In this document: positions 9,073 through 18,527 of the stretch, piece after piece
Layout: the number at the start of each line of letters is the position of its first letter
Position numbering within the stretch: the first letter of the stretch is position 1
Assembly (NCBI GenBank): GCA_023445445.1
Contig: JAEXLD010000116.1
Span: 25,204 to 89,203, forward strand
Length of the DNA: 64,000 nucleotides
Source: Bacillota bacterium
Lineage (GTDB): Bacteria > Bacillota > Clostridia > Clostridiales > Clostridiaceae
Reading direction: 5' to 3'
Notes under the pieces: model-generated
Seen by the model: the letters and a program-made list of their open reading frames with translations, nothing else
What the model was told of the DNA's origin: nothing
The model's database searches: none
Program-made: the position numbers and the translations under genes

Positions 9073-10107
9073 TTATTTATTGTTAAAATAGTTATTAGGT
9101 AAAAATATTGAAAACTTAGTTCCTCTTTTACCAGATGTAACCTGTATATATCCACCATGCTTAGATATTATAATCCTTGTTAAATATAGACCTATACCTA
9201 TCCCTTCAGTATTGCCTACATTATTTCCTCTATAAAATCTCATAAAAATTTTTGGTATTTCTTCTTCTTTTATTCCAATACCGTTATCTTCAATATCTAT
9301 TCTTACAAAAATTTCATAGCTTTGTATTGTTATTTTTATTTCTCCATTTACCTGAGTATATTTTACTCCATTTTCTAAAATATTAAGAATAGCCTCTGTA
9401 ATCCAATTTTTATCATGTAGAATTTTAATTTTATCTTTTTGAATTAGTTCAATGTTTATATTTTTTTCTCGTGCTTTTTTTTGCACTTGGCTTATTGCTA
9501 GTATCACTGTATCATTTAAATCATTAATTTCTGTTCTTAAATTTATTACTCCACTCTCTAACCTAGACATTTTAATCATACTTTCTACTAAAAAAGCAAG
9601 CCTATCTAAAGACAAAGCAATTATATCAATGAACTCTTTTCTTTCTTCACTATTTAAGCTTTCATCATTAAGAAGTTCTCCATATATTTTTAAATTAGTT
9701 AAAGGTGTTTTTAGTTGATGAGCAATATCTGAAATTAATGACTTAATTTCATTTTTTTCAATTTCAATCTGATTATTTTTTTCCTTTAATATATTAGTAA
9801 GTTTTATAGTTTGATATTGAAGCTTAGAAAACAATGTATCCTCTATAGTTGAAAATACTTCTTCGTCCTTCATATCTATAATAGTTCCTAGCATATCAGA
9901 TAGTTGTATAAATATATTCTCCATATGCTTTTTATAAATTATTTTATAAACAAAAAATATAGAAATAATTAATAATGAAAATATTAAAGTTATAAAAAAT
10001 ACTCTCTTACTTTCTACCATCAAATATATGTAAATATTAAATATAATTGCTAATAATATACTAGTACCACTTAATATATTGTTTACCTTATCAAGTTTAA
10101 TTTTCAT
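9073..10107 (-). CDS. Sensor histidine kinase with minimal extracellular loop
   Basis: 344 residues. Two transmembrane helices (about 14-31 and 37-57) are separated by only about five residues, which is the intramembrane-sensing layout of kinases that work with ABC transporters. The phosphoacceptor is His130 in SDIAHQLKTPLTNLK. The ATP-binding domain shows NILENGVKYT (N box), DIEDNGIGIKEEE (G1), RFYRGNNVG (F) and GIGIGLYLTR (G2). It is the last gene of a four-gene operon (ATPase, permease, regulator, kinase), starting 4 bases after the regulator ends. The Met at 10107 was chosen for its TGGAGAG site; the earlier start at 10140 would overlap the regulator. The signal is unknown. Confidence 0.88.
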   Translation of the reverse strand: MKIKLDKVNNILSGTSILLAIIFNIYIYLMVESKRVFFITLIFSLLIISIFFVYKIIYKKHMENIFIQLSDMLGTIIDMKDEEVFSTIEDTLFSKLQYQTIKLTNILKEKNNQIEIEKNEIKSLISDIAHQLKTPLTNLKIYGELLNDESLNSEERKEFIDIIALSLDRLAFLVESMIKMSRLESGVINLRTEINDLNDTVILAISQVQKKAREKNINIELIQKDKIKILHDKNWITEAILNILENGVKYTQVNGEIKITIQSYEIFVRIDIEDNGIGIKEEEIPKIFMRFYRGNNVGNTEGIGIGLYLTRIIISKHGGYIQVTSGKRGTKFSIFLPNNYFNNK

Positions 10108-10111
10108 AAAA

Positions 10112-10783
10112 TTACTCTCCAAAAATATATCCAATACCAAATACAGTTTCTATATATTGTGGATTTTTAGGATCTTCTTCAATTTTCCTTCTAAGCCTTC
10201 CTACATTCACACTTAATGTATTTTCATCAACAAAGTTTCCATTGTTATCCCAAAGTTTTTCTAAAAGAATTTCCTTAGTTACAACTTTACCTTTATTTTT
10301 AACAAATATCTCTAATAACTTGTATTCTGTTGCTGTTAAATTAATGCTATTATCATTTATCCAAACTAACATCTTATCAAAATCTATTTTTAAATCTTTA
10401 TATTCAAAAATATTTTGATTATTACTCTTTCTTTTTAAAATGGCATTTACTTTATATTTTAATAATTCTATTGAAAATGGCTTGGCTATATAGTCATCAC
10501 AACCAGATTCAAATCCCTTTACCATATCCTCTTCTGTATCATTTGCAGTAAAAAATACTATAGGAAAATTCACATGTTCTCTAATTTCCTTACATAAATC
10601 TAATCCATTTCCATCTGGTAAGTTTATATCTAAAAGTAAAAAATCTATTCTATTATTTAATATTATTTGTTTTCCTTCTTCTTTATTATAAGCAGATACA
10701 GTCTCATATCCTTCATTTTTTAGTGCAAAGGATACTCCCCTGTTAAGTGCCTTATCATCTTCAATTATTAAAATTCTCACCAT
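10112..10783 (-). CDS. OmpR/PhoB-family response regulator
   Basis: 223 residues. The receiver domain has the acidic pair EDD (8-10), phosphoacceptor Asp52 in LLDINLPDGNG, switch Thr in FFTANDTEED and Lys in YIAKPFS. The C-terminal winged helix has TATEYKLLEIFVKNKGKVV and the recognition-helix region VNVGRLRRKIE. It should be phosphorylated by the kinase encoded next and bind a promoter, plausibly that of its own transporter operon. Two earlier Met codons are in frame. The ATG at 10783 is preceded by GGTGAT at proper spacing. Confidence 0.92.
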   Translation of the reverse strand: MVRILIIEDDKALNRGVSFALKNEGYETVSAYNKEEGKQIILNNRIDFLLLDINLPDGNGLDLCKEIREHVNFPIVFFTANDTEEDMVKGFESGCDDYIAKPFSIELLKYKVNAILKRKSNNQNIFEYKDLKIDFDKMLVWINDNSINLTATEYKLLEIFVKNKGKVVTKEILLEKLWDNNGNFVDENTLSVNVGRLRRKIEEDPKNPQYIETVFGIGYIFGE

Positions 10784-10844
10784 TTCTATCACCATTTTTA
10801 TTATATCAAAATGTGGCAAGCTATGCTAACTTACCACATTTATT

Positions 10845-13340
10845 CTATTCTTTTATTTCTCTAATTCTATCTGTTACACTTTGTTTTGAACATGCTTTAA
10901 AAACTACTGATGGAGTTATTAAACATATAATAAATATTACAATTATCAAAAATATAAGTGGACCTGTTGGAAATGAGAATACTGCATAGTCTGCCATATT
11001 ATGAACTAAAGCTGATACTCCAAATATAATACCAGTTCCTAAAGTACAAATTAATACTGTTGTTATTCCTGAATAGTATACCCCTTCAAAGACAAGCATC
11101 TTCTTAATTTGTTTCTTAGTCATACCTATACTTTCCATTATAGCAAGTTCTTTTAATCTCATATTAATTCCTGTTATCATAACATTAACAAAATTTAATA
11201 TACCTATTAATATTAAAATCAGTGATACTCCACCACCAAGAATTCTTTCCACTATTGCTGCCTTATTAAACTCTTCAGTTTTAGTAGTTTTAGATTCTAA
11301 ATATAATCCTTGACTCTTTGCTATACTTTCTAAAGCAGCTTTAATTTTAGGTTCATACTTTTCTTCTACATTTATATAAGAAAGATAATTTGAATAATTC
11401 GTATCTATATCTTCTAAAGCTGATTGACTCATGTAAATTGTTGGTATACCTAATGGAGCTGCTAACCCAGATGGTATATTCACATCTACTTTAACTACTT
11501 CAGTATTATATTCTAATGATTTATTAGTATTTGGATTAGTAATTTTAAGCTTACCCTTTATTTCTTTATAATTATCTCCATAATACCAGTTATCTATAAG
11601 AATTAACTTTCCTTTCTTAAAAGCTTCTAAATCAAATTTATCTGGATTTTCTATATACATTTTTTCAATAGTACTATCACTAATTCCAATTATACTAGCA
11701 TTCATTAACTCTGGGTTACTCTTTGAATTCTTAATAAAACTATTAAGTTCATCCTCACTTAATCCAAATCTATTATATACTTCTTTTAAAGCAGGTAATA
11801 ACACTTCATCATTCATAGTTAATCTAAGAGTACTTAATTTGAATGTATCTATACTTTCTACTCCAGGCATATTATTAATATTATCTAAAATATCATTACC
11901 CATTTTACCTTCAATTGCGCCTGCATTTTGAAGTGCAAAATCATTAGGTACATATCTATTTATATAATTTTCAACCTTCATACTATCAACAAATGTATTA
12001 ACGCTTAGGAAAGTGATTATCCCCATAAATAATGATAAAAATACTAATATAGCTCTTTTTTTATCTCTAAAAACATTATACCAAGCCATTTTATAGAGCT
12101 TTCCACCATTAGTTGTATTTCTGTTTTTCTTTTGTTTTTTTGGTGTATTTCCTGTATATCTCATAGCTTCAATTGGTGAAATACTACTAGCTATTTTAGC
12201 CGGTTTTCTACAACTTATTAATACTGTTACTAAAGAAAATAGTGTTGCTAAAATAAATATTACTGGATTAAATGATACATCACTAGGCATTGCTGTTGAA
12301 GAAAACATACCCATAAATGCTGGTATTACTACAAATGAAACTATTGCTCCAAATACTAATCCTATTGGAATTCCAATTATAGAAAGCCTTAGGGCTTGCC
12401 CTTTTACTATCTTTTTTATTTGTTTAGGAGATGCACCTAAGGTTTTTAATCTTCCATAAAAATTAATTTCTTTGGTTACTGCTATATATAAAACATTATA
12501 AATTAACAAATATCCACTTAAAATTATAAATGTAACTATAACTAAAACTAAAATAGCAGTACTAATAACAGTGTCTAAGGAGTCCTCTACTATATATGAA
12601 TAATTAAATTTTTGATTATTATTAAGATTAACTTTCTCCTTTAATATATCTTCTGAAGCATATTTATACTGATTCTTTACAGTCATTAAAAACATTCCAT
12701 TATTTTCTATTGATAAATTATTTTCTTTAATAAAGTTTTCAGAAAGGTAAATATATCCTGTGTCTTCTACTAATCCATAAGAAGTAAAAATACCACTTAT
12801 GGTAAATTCTTCATTAATAACTTCATTATTTATTTTACATGGAATACTTATTTTATCTCCAACATTTGCATCACTTTTCCCAAGTAGGTCTAATGCCAGT
12901 CTTGATATCATAATATCATTTGTACTAGTTGGATAATTTCCTTTTATATCACCTAATGCAGGTATTAATTGATTTTCATAGTTATCTTTATCATGATATT
13001 CTAATCTTATATTTGTTCTATTTTCAATTAAACTATCTAAACTTACCTTCCCAACATTTATCTGTGATCCTGTATTTTTAAATATATCTAATGTTTTTAG
13101 TTTACTTATTTGTTCTTCTGTTGGATTTGATAATGAAATATTTGCTGTTGTCCCTGCTAAACGAATATTCATTATTCTGTAGTTCTTAACAAAGCTTATT
13201 CCTATACTAAAAATTGAGGATATCATAAAAGTTGTTAATACTATAGCAATTATTGCAAATAGATTCCTTACTTTATTTGTTTTTAAAGAACCATTGATTA
13301 TCTTTTTAATAACCTCTTTATTATTATTTTCAAACTTCAT
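10845..13340 (-). CDS. ABC transporter permease with two FtsX/MacB domains
   Basis: 831 residues in two similar halves. One transmembrane helix (about 25-47) is followed by an extracellular domain (about 50-250) and three helices forming the first FtsX domain (about 255-385). Another helix (about 430-450), a second extracellular domain and a final three-helix FtsX domain (about 705-815, with LKELAIMESIGMTKKQIKKML) follow. This layout belongs to MacB-like or lipoprotein/peptide export systems rather than to BceB, which has one large loop. The start overlaps the ATPase stop by one base (TAATG), implying translational coupling. Partner kinase genes suggest a response to cell-envelope stress or peptides (inference). 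Confidence 0.85.
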   Translation of the reverse strand: MKFENNNKEVIKKIINGSLKTNKVRNLFAIIAIVLTTFMISSIFSIGISFVKNYRIMNIRLAGTTANISLSNPTEEQISKLKTLDIFKNTGSQINVGKVSLDSLIENRTNIRLEYHDKDNYENQLIPALGDIKGNYPTSTNDIMISRLALDLLGKSDANVGDKISIPCKINNEVINEEFTISGIFTSYGLVEDTGYIYLSENFIKENNLSIENNGMFLMTVKNQYKYASEDILKEKVNLNNNQKFNYSYIVEDSLDTVISTAILVLVIVTFIILSGYLLIYNVLYIAVTKEINFYGRLKTLGASPKQIKKIVKGQALRLSIIGIPIGLVFGAIVSFVVIPAFMGMFSSTAMPSDVSFNPVIFILATLFSLVTVLISCRKPAKIASSISPIEAMRYTGNTPKKQKKNRNTTNGGKLYKMAWYNVFRDKKRAILVFLSLFMGIITFLSVNTFVDSMKVENYINRYVPNDFALQNAGAIEGKMGNDILDNINNMPGVESIDTFKLSTLRLTMNDEVLLPALKEVYNRFGLSEDELNSFIKNSKSNPELMNASIIGISDSTIEKMYIENPDKFDLEAFKKGKLILIDNWYYGDNYKEIKGKLKITNPNTNKSLEYNTEVVKVDVNIPSGLAAPLGIPTIYMSQSALEDIDTNYSNYLSYINVEEKYEPKIKAALESIAKSQGLYLESKTTKTEEFNKAAIVERILGGGVSLILILIGILNFVNVMITGINMRLKELAIMESIGMTKKQIKKMLVFEGVYYSGITTVLICTLGTGIIFGVSALVHNMADYAVFSFPTGPLIFLIIVIFIICLITPSVVFKACSKQSVTDRIREIKE

Positions 13341-14017
13341 TACCTACCACCCCTCACATAAACTCTTCCATCTTCAATTCTTATAATTCTATCTGCAAGC
13401 TGAGCAATTTCTTCATTATGAGTTATCATAATCATTGTTTGGTTAAACTTTTTACTAGTTGTTTTTAAAAGTCCTATAACATCCATACTAGTTTTACTAT
13501 CAAGATTACCTGTTGGTTCATCAGCTAAAATAAGACTTGGCTTTGTAGCTAATGCCCTTGCTATTGCAACTCTTTGTTGTTGTCCTCCAGATAAATTATT
13601 AGGCATATTAGTTAGCTTTTCACTTAGTCCTAATGTATTAATTATTGAATCCACATATTCTTTATCTATTTTTACTCCATCTAATTCTATGGGAAGTACT
13701 ATGTTTTCATAAACATTTAATATTGGTACTAAATTATAATTTTGAAATATGAAACCTATATTTCTTCTTCTAAATACTGCAAGCTCTTCATCTTTCATTT
13801 TACTAATCTTTTTCCCATTTATAATTGTTTCTCCACTTGTTGGTGTATCTAATCCTCCAATCATATTTAATAAAGTAGATTTACCACTACCTGATGTTCC
13901 TATAATAGCAACAAATTCTCCATTTTCCACTTCTATACTTACATTGTCTAAAGCCTTAACTATATTCGGTTCTTGCCCATATATTTTCACTAAATTTTCT
14001 GTTTTTAAAATACGCAT
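13340..14017 (-). CDS. ABC transporter ATP-binding protein (MacB/LolD type)
   Basis: 225 residues, first gene of the transporter/two-component operon. It has Walker A GTSGSGKST (near 39-47), Q-loop FIFQNYNLVP, signature LSGGQQQRVAIARALA, Walker B LILADEPTGNLD and H-loop MITHNEE. The combination ENIVLPIELDG plus the DEPTGNLDSKTS tail is typical of ATPases that power FtsX/MacB-type permeases mechanically rather than importers. The next gene encodes that permease. Substrate unknown. Confidence 0.92.
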   Translation of the reverse strand: MRILKTENLVKIYGQEPNIVKALDNVSIEVENGEFVAIIGTSGSGKSTLLNMIGGLDTPTSGETIINGKKISKMKDEELAVFRRRNIGFIFQNYNLVPILNVYENIVLPIELDGVKIDKEYVDSIINTLGLSEKLTNMPNNLSGGQQQRVAIARALATKPSLILADEPTGNLDSKTSMDVIGLLKTTSKKFNQTMIMITHNEEIAQLADRIIRIEDGRVYVRGGR

Positions 14018-14130
14018 TTTATATCACCTCATAAAATTTTTCTTACTATACTTTGTATTTTAAATAGAACTTCTTACAATTCTCTGACAATAATATATTT
14101 TAATAGAAAATTTTATTATTTTAATCATAA

Positions 14131-14156
14131 AAAAGATTGCCAAAAGGCAATCTTTT
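14131..14156 (-). terminator. Terminator of yaaA
   Basis: AAAAGATTGCC and GGCAATCTTTT with a four-base loop. The T-run continues on the minus strand, and the hairpin overlaps the yaaA stop codon. It is symmetric enough to act in both directions. Confidence 0.85.
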
Positions 14157-14925
14157 ATTTTTCTTTTATAAATACTAGATCTTTTTCTGTAGACATTTCT
14201 TCATTAAATAAATATCCATCTATATCTAGTTTTTTAATATCTTCTATATCTTCGATTTCATTTTGTATTATATATCTAGTCATAATGCCTCTGGCTTTTT
14301 TTGCATTAAAGGATATTATCTTATATTCATCTCCTCTTAATTCTTTAAATATAGGAGTTATAACATTTATCTTATCACTTTTTCTTAATGCTTCAATAGA
14401 CATAAAGTATTCATTTGAGGCTAAATTAATTATAGTCTTATTTTTATGGGATTTTAATTCTTCAATTAGACTTTCTTCTAACGTACTTCCCCAAAACTCG
14501 TACAAGTCCTTTAATCCATTTACTTTTAGCTTAGTACCCATCTCAAGTCTATATTCATTAATACCATCAAAAGGTCTAAGAACTCCATATAGTCCTGATA
14601 ATATTCTTAAATGTTCATTAGCATAAAAAAGTTCAGAATCTGATAAGCTACCTACATCCATCCCCCTATAGACATCTCCTTTAAAAGCTAGAATGGCTTG
14701 TTTTGCTGTATCTAAGCTCTTAGTCCATTTTTGGAATCTATCTCTATTTAAATCTGCTAACTTTGTACTTATTTTCATAAGCTTTTCTAAAGAATAACTA
14801 TCATAATTTACAATTTCATTTATTATTTCCTGCGACTTATCTAAAAACCTAGGCTCACTCATTGGTAAGTTACTATTTTGTGCTTCAAAATCTAAAGTTT
14901 TTGCAGGAGAAATAACAATTATCAT
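14155..14925 (-). CDS. yaaA: Peroxide stress protein YaaA (DUF328/UPF0246)
   Basis: 256 residues with the family opening MIIVISPAKTLDF and the block FKGDVYRGMDVGSLSDSELFYANEHLRILSGLYGVLRPFD around residues 75-118 (shown here in abbreviated sense: it contains GDVY, LRILSGLYG and LRPFD). In E. coli the protein binds DNA and lowers free iron during peroxide stress. In anaerobes its role is less studied. AGGAGG precedes the ATG. It is the only gene before its own terminator and has no obvious operon partner. Confidence 0.9.
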   Translation of the reverse strand: MIIVISPAKTLDFEAQNSNLPMSEPRFLDKSQEIINEIVNYDSYSLEKLMKISTKLADLNRDRFQKWTKSLDTAKQAILAFKGDVYRGMDVGSLSDSELFYANEHLRILSGLYGVLRPFDGINEYRLEMGTKLKVNGLKDLYEFWGSTLEESLIEELKSHKNKTIINLASNEYFMSIEALRKSDKINVITPIFKELRGDEYKIISFNAKKARGIMTRYIIQNEIEDIEDIKKLDIDGYLFNEEMSTEKDLVFIKEK

Positions 14926-14956
14926 ACTCTTCCTCCTTCTACCTTCTGTTTCTAAG

Positions 14957-15373
14957 TTAAATTATATTTTTCTTAACCATTTCACTATAACAATAATTTA
15001 TTATATCACTTCTCTTTATTATGCCTATAAAAATGCCTTCGTCATCAACTACAGGCACAAAATTTTGAGTTGTTGCTAAAGAAATTAAACTTTCTACATC
15101 AGCATTTATTGAAACGCTCTTATGTTTTCTCTTTCTAGGTATATCAATTATTTTAACATTTTCCGTATTTCTAAAATTTAAATCTGGAGTATTTTTAAGC
15201 TTCCAAAGCAAATCTCCTTCTGTTAATGTTCCAACATATTTACCTTCTTTATTTATTAATGGTATAGCTGTATATCCATGATGCTCCATTCTTTCTATAA
15301 CTTGTCTCATAGTTGCATCTAAATATTCGTATATCACTTCATTCTTAGGTGTTAAAAAAAATGCAATATTCAT
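14957..15373 (-). CDS. Tandem CBS-domain protein
   Basis: 138 residues made almost entirely of two CBS motifs. The first spans about 8-62 (MRQVIERMEHHGYTAIPLIN, YVGTLTEGDLLW) and the second about 80-133 (VESLISLATTQNFVPVVDDE, FIGIIKRSDII). Such pairs form a Bateman module that binds adenine nucleotides or similar ligands. There is no attached catalytic domain, so it presumably regulates a partner I cannot identify. GGAGAAGATAAATT precedes the ATG. Confidence 0.88.
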   Translation of the reverse strand: MNIAFFLTPKNEVIYEYLDATMRQVIERMEHHGYTAIPLINKEGKYVGTLTEGDLLWKLKNTPDLNFRNTENVKIIDIPRKRKHKSVSINADVESLISLATTQNFVPVVDDEGIFIGIIKRSDIINYCYSEMVKKNII

Positions 15374-15463
15374 AATTTATCTTCTCCAATACTTAAAATT
15401 AAACCAAGTCATATAAAAATTCTATCATATTTTTAAGGCAATTATTTTACACTATATATAATC

Positions 15464-16381
15464 TTAATAGTTAATTAATTTATTTTTTACCTTTTTAAAC
15501 TTATAGCTATAATTAATATACTCAATTTCATCGATTATAGTAGCTACTTCCTTGTAAATTTCTTGTCCACTAAAGCTTTGCTTAACTATGACTTCATCAA
15601 TAATTTTATTATTACACTTTCCACATTTACCAATAGCTATAAATCTCCATTTCATTGGAATAAAATCATATTCAAAGTCTATATTTAAATTGCATTTAGG
15701 ACACTTACACTGTAGCTTATTTGTATCTAATTTATATTCTTCTAAGTTTTTAATATCCATTGCTGGCATGTTATATATATCCTTAATAATATAATTTTTA
15801 AGAACTCTTGAGTTATATATTCTCTTAAATACTTCTGCAGTATAAACAGCATCATTTAAAGCATCATGTAGCTTACTACTATCAACTTTAATCTTAAATT
15901 CATCTAAGGCGCTTTTTAAACTCAAAGATTTCTTTTTCCCCAATATCTTAGTAGAATACTCTTGTAAATCTAAATAATTTTTTAGCCAATCTAAGTTATT
16001 ATATTTATAGTGTATTGCATTATTAATTATCTCAATTATATCATCTTTTGCCCAAGAGCATATAATATCTCCATCATCAATTAATTCTGACAATCTCTTA
16101 ATTCCCTCTTGAAATGATAAGCCTTTTTCTAAATCCTCATTTGTTATTCCAGTTATTTCAGAAATCTTTGGATTTAAAATTGGAATAACAGAGGGCTTTA
16201 TATATGCTTTAAATTCGCTAAGTGGCTTCATATAATTATCTAGTTTTATTGCCCCAATTTCTATTATTTCATTATCCAAATCAACATTTTCCAAGCTTGG
16301 ATACTTTGTAAATATATCTGGATAATATTTATGTATCCCTTCTAAGTTATTGAATTCTAAATCAATTATTATAAATGCCAT
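15464..16381 (-). CDS. DEDDh 3'-5' exonuclease with C-terminal zinc-ribbon-like segment
   Basis: 305 residues. The exonuclease domain (about 1-180) shows IIDLEFN (Exo I, Asp/Glu), WAKDDIIEI (Exo II) and LHDALNDAVYTAEVF (Exo III, His and Asp), close to the KapD/ERI-1-like group. About residues 220-265 carry two pairs, CKCPKC and CGKC, separated by about 30 residues, which looks like a zinc ribbon that could bind nucleic acid. The start was set at the ATG with AGAGGT six bases upstream; an in-frame codon at 16432 adds an unrelated leader. Substrate unknown. The nearest same-strand gene encodes a CBS protein. Confidence 0.8.
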   Translation of the reverse strand: MAFIIIDLEFNNLEGIHKYYPDIFTKYPSLENVDLDNEIIEIGAIKLDNYMKPLSEFKAYIKPSVIPILNPKISEITGITNEDLEKGLSFQEGIKRLSELIDDGDIICSWAKDDIIEIINNAIHYKYNNLDWLKNYLDLQEYSTKILGKKKSLSLKSALDEFKIKVDSSKLHDALNDAVYTAEVFKRIYNSRVLKNYIIKDIYNMPAMDIKNLEEYKLDTNKLQCKCPKCNLNIDFEYDFIPMKWRFIAIGKCGKCNNKIIDEVIVKQSFSGQEIYKEVATIIDEIEYINYSYKFKKVKNKLINY

Positions 16382-16467
16382 TTCATACCTCTCAATTTTT
16401 ATACTCACAAGTATATTATGCCATTTTTCCAAATATTTTTCACTATTATTTCAATAAATAAGTATGT

Positions 16468-16504
16468 AAATATCATATTCGTTGCTCCGTCGCAAGCTCC
16501 AAGT
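16468..16504. repeat. Copy of a short dispersed repeat (core shared with 23500-23570)
   Basis: Positions 16468-16504 match 23508-23544 at 36 of 37 bases. The core reads TTGCTCCGTCGCAAGCTCC. Here the right arm (cgtatattatctatctct) is diverged, so the hairpin seen at the other copy is imperfect. Confidence 0.7.
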
Positions 16505-16533
16505 AGACGTCGTATATTATCTATCTCTTTTTA

Positions 16534-18342
16534 CTAATTATCATCAAAGTTTATTCCTGCTATCTTCATTAAATGAACTGCATTTTGAGTCTTACTTCTA
16601 CCTTCTCTTAATTTATAATCAAATTTAATTTTGTTATCTTCGTAATACTCTTGGAAATTATAATTCTTAAGCCAATTTCTAGTTTCTTCTAAATCGCAGA
16701 GTTCTAGGTCATGGGTTGAAACTAATCCCATGGCTCCATTGTTTACTAATTGATTTATAAGAACCTTAGCTCCATCATGTCTATCCCTTGAGTTAGTTCC
16801 TTTAAAAATTTCATCTAATAAGAAAAATACCTTTTTCCCATTTTTAGCTGCTTCTATTAATATCTTTATTCTTAGTATTTCGGCATAAAAAGAAGATATA
16901 CTTTCTTCTAAGTTATCTTTAGTCCTCATGCAAGTATAAATGCTAAAAATGCTACAGCTAAATTTTTTAGCACAAACTGGTGCTCCAATATAAGCTAATA
17001 ATAGATTTACTCCTATAGTTCTTAAGAAGGTACTTTTACCTGACATATTAGAGCCTGTAATTAAAGCTACTTTTCTGCTTATACCATTTTTAGAATCTAA
17101 AATAAAACTATTAGAAACTGCCTTTTCACCTAACATTGGATGTGCTACCCCTATAGCTTCTACTTTATCTTCATTACATATCTCAGGGAAACACCAGCTT
17201 TCAAAATCAAAGGATAAATTTGCAATACTTGATAAAGCCTCGAATTCTCCCATAATTTCAAGCCATTCCTTTAGATTTTTGCCATTTAAATTTTTCCATT
17301 CTTCTAAATTTCTTAAGATAAATGTATCTGATAATATAGTTACGTTTAATATTAAGTAATATGCATTTCCACTACTATCTCCTAGCCAATCTACTAGTGA
17401 TTTTAATGCTTTCATTTCCTTTACTGCATTTTTCTTTTCATTAAACAAACTTACCTTTAATTCTTTTAATAACTTACTTTCAAAGTTTTCATTTTCAATT
17501 AAACTTAATATATTTGTATAAGCTTCAATATCCTTTTTATGCTTGCTTAATAATGATATTATTCCAGCAAGATCCTTTGTTAATATCTTCACTACTAAAT
17601 AATTCACCATAAATACTAAAAGTAAATATGTTATAGGTAAAGTTCCTAAAGCTACTAAGAAAATAGAGAAGATTGTCATAGCTATAAAAATATAAGGTAC
17701 AATTTTTAATAGTATCTTAATTTCCCTCTTATCTTCTGCCCAACTTAGCAATTCATTAGTATCCTTTAATCCACTTTTTTTGAAGGTAGACTTTACTTCT
17801 AATTTTTGTCTCCAATTAACTTTTTCCCCTAATTCCTTAATAGCTTCCTGTCTATGAAGTATTTCTTCCTTTGTTGGAATATATTTTAATGATATTATTT
17901 CACTTAATTTTTCTCTTCCAAACTTAGTCTTTGTAGAATTTATCATTTGAAATAATGAATTTCTCCCAAAAATATCTAAATCACTGGCAAAGGGGTGTTT
18001 ATCATCTAAAAATTCCTCGCCTTTATCTTCTTCCTTGAAGTTTCCTTTTATTCTATTTATTCCTCTTTTATTAATAGTAATATATAGTTCAGCTTCTTTT
18101 CTATTCTTCATTTTTTTATTATGGAAAATAGCTACAATAATAAATACTAAAAAGCCAATAATAACGGATGAAATCAAAAATATAATTTTTTCTTTTTTAT
18201 AAAAATAATAGGCTAATCCAATAGTTAATATAACTATTATTAATCTTATAGCTGAAATTATATTTATTATGTTATTTAAAGCTTTTATATCATCACTTTT
18301 ATTTGTAATCTCTTTATTATAAAAGTTTAATGCCTTACTCAT
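16534..18342 (-). CDS. Membrane-associated MutS-like ATPase
   Basis: 602 residues. Two transmembrane helices (about 30-48 and 53-73) and another hydrophobic pair near 210-250 precede a MutS core. That core has lever helices (about 250-400) and the C-terminal ATPase with TGSNMSGKSTFLRT (Walker A, near 430), FFLLDEIFKGTNSRDR (Walker B) and STHDLEL. The N-terminal mismatch-recognition and connector domains of true MutS are absent, so it is not expected to do classical mismatch repair. This family is widespread in Firmicutes and Bacteroidetes without assigned function. AGGTGG precedes the ATG. It is transcribed alone or after the zinc-binding protein gene, from which a hairpin separates it. Confidence 0.85.
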   Translation of the reverse strand: MSKALNFYNKEITNKSDDIKALNNIINIISAIRLIIVILTIGLAYYFYKKEKIIFLISSVIIGFLVFIIVAIFHNKKMKNRKEAELYITINKRGINRIKGNFKEEDKGEEFLDDKHPFASDLDIFGRNSLFQMINSTKTKFGREKLSEIISLKYIPTKEEILHRQEAIKELGEKVNWRQKLEVKSTFKKSGLKDTNELLSWAEDKREIKILLKIVPYIFIAMTIFSIFLVALGTLPITYLLLVFMVNYLVVKILTKDLAGIISLLSKHKKDIEAYTNILSLIENENFESKLLKELKVSLFNEKKNAVKEMKALKSLVDWLGDSSGNAYYLILNVTILSDTFILRNLEEWKNLNGKNLKEWLEIMGEFEALSSIANLSFDFESWCFPEICNEDKVEAIGVAHPMLGEKAVSNSFILDSKNGISRKVALITGSNMSGKSTFLRTIGVNLLLAYIGAPVCAKKFSCSIFSIYTCMRTKDNLEESISSFYAEILRIKILIEAAKNGKKVFFLLDEIFKGTNSRDRHDGAKVLINQLVNNGAMGLVSTHDLELCDLEETRNWLKNYNFQEYYEDNKIKFDYKLREGRSKTQNAVHLMKIAGINFDDN

Positions 18343-18470
18343 ATATGCACCACCTCACCTAACTATTTTACCATTATTTTCTGATTTTACTAAATAAATT
18401 ATTCTTGAAATTCTCTCATTAATAGACTTGTTTAATATCTAATATATATATATATTTATGTATAATAAAA

Positions 18471-18523
18471 AATATAATGCTAGCTATGACCCGAAAAACT
18501 ACACGTCAAAGTAGCATTATATT
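18471..18523 (-). terminator. Terminator of the zinc-binding lipoprotein gene
   Basis: Perfect 12-bp stem AATATAATGCTA/TAGCATTATATT, with an inner TGAC/GTCA pairing in a 29-base loop and a TTTTTTATT tract on the minus strand. It starts 5 bases past the gene stop. The long loop is unusual for a simple terminator. Confidence 0.75.
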
Positions 18524-18527
18524 TATA

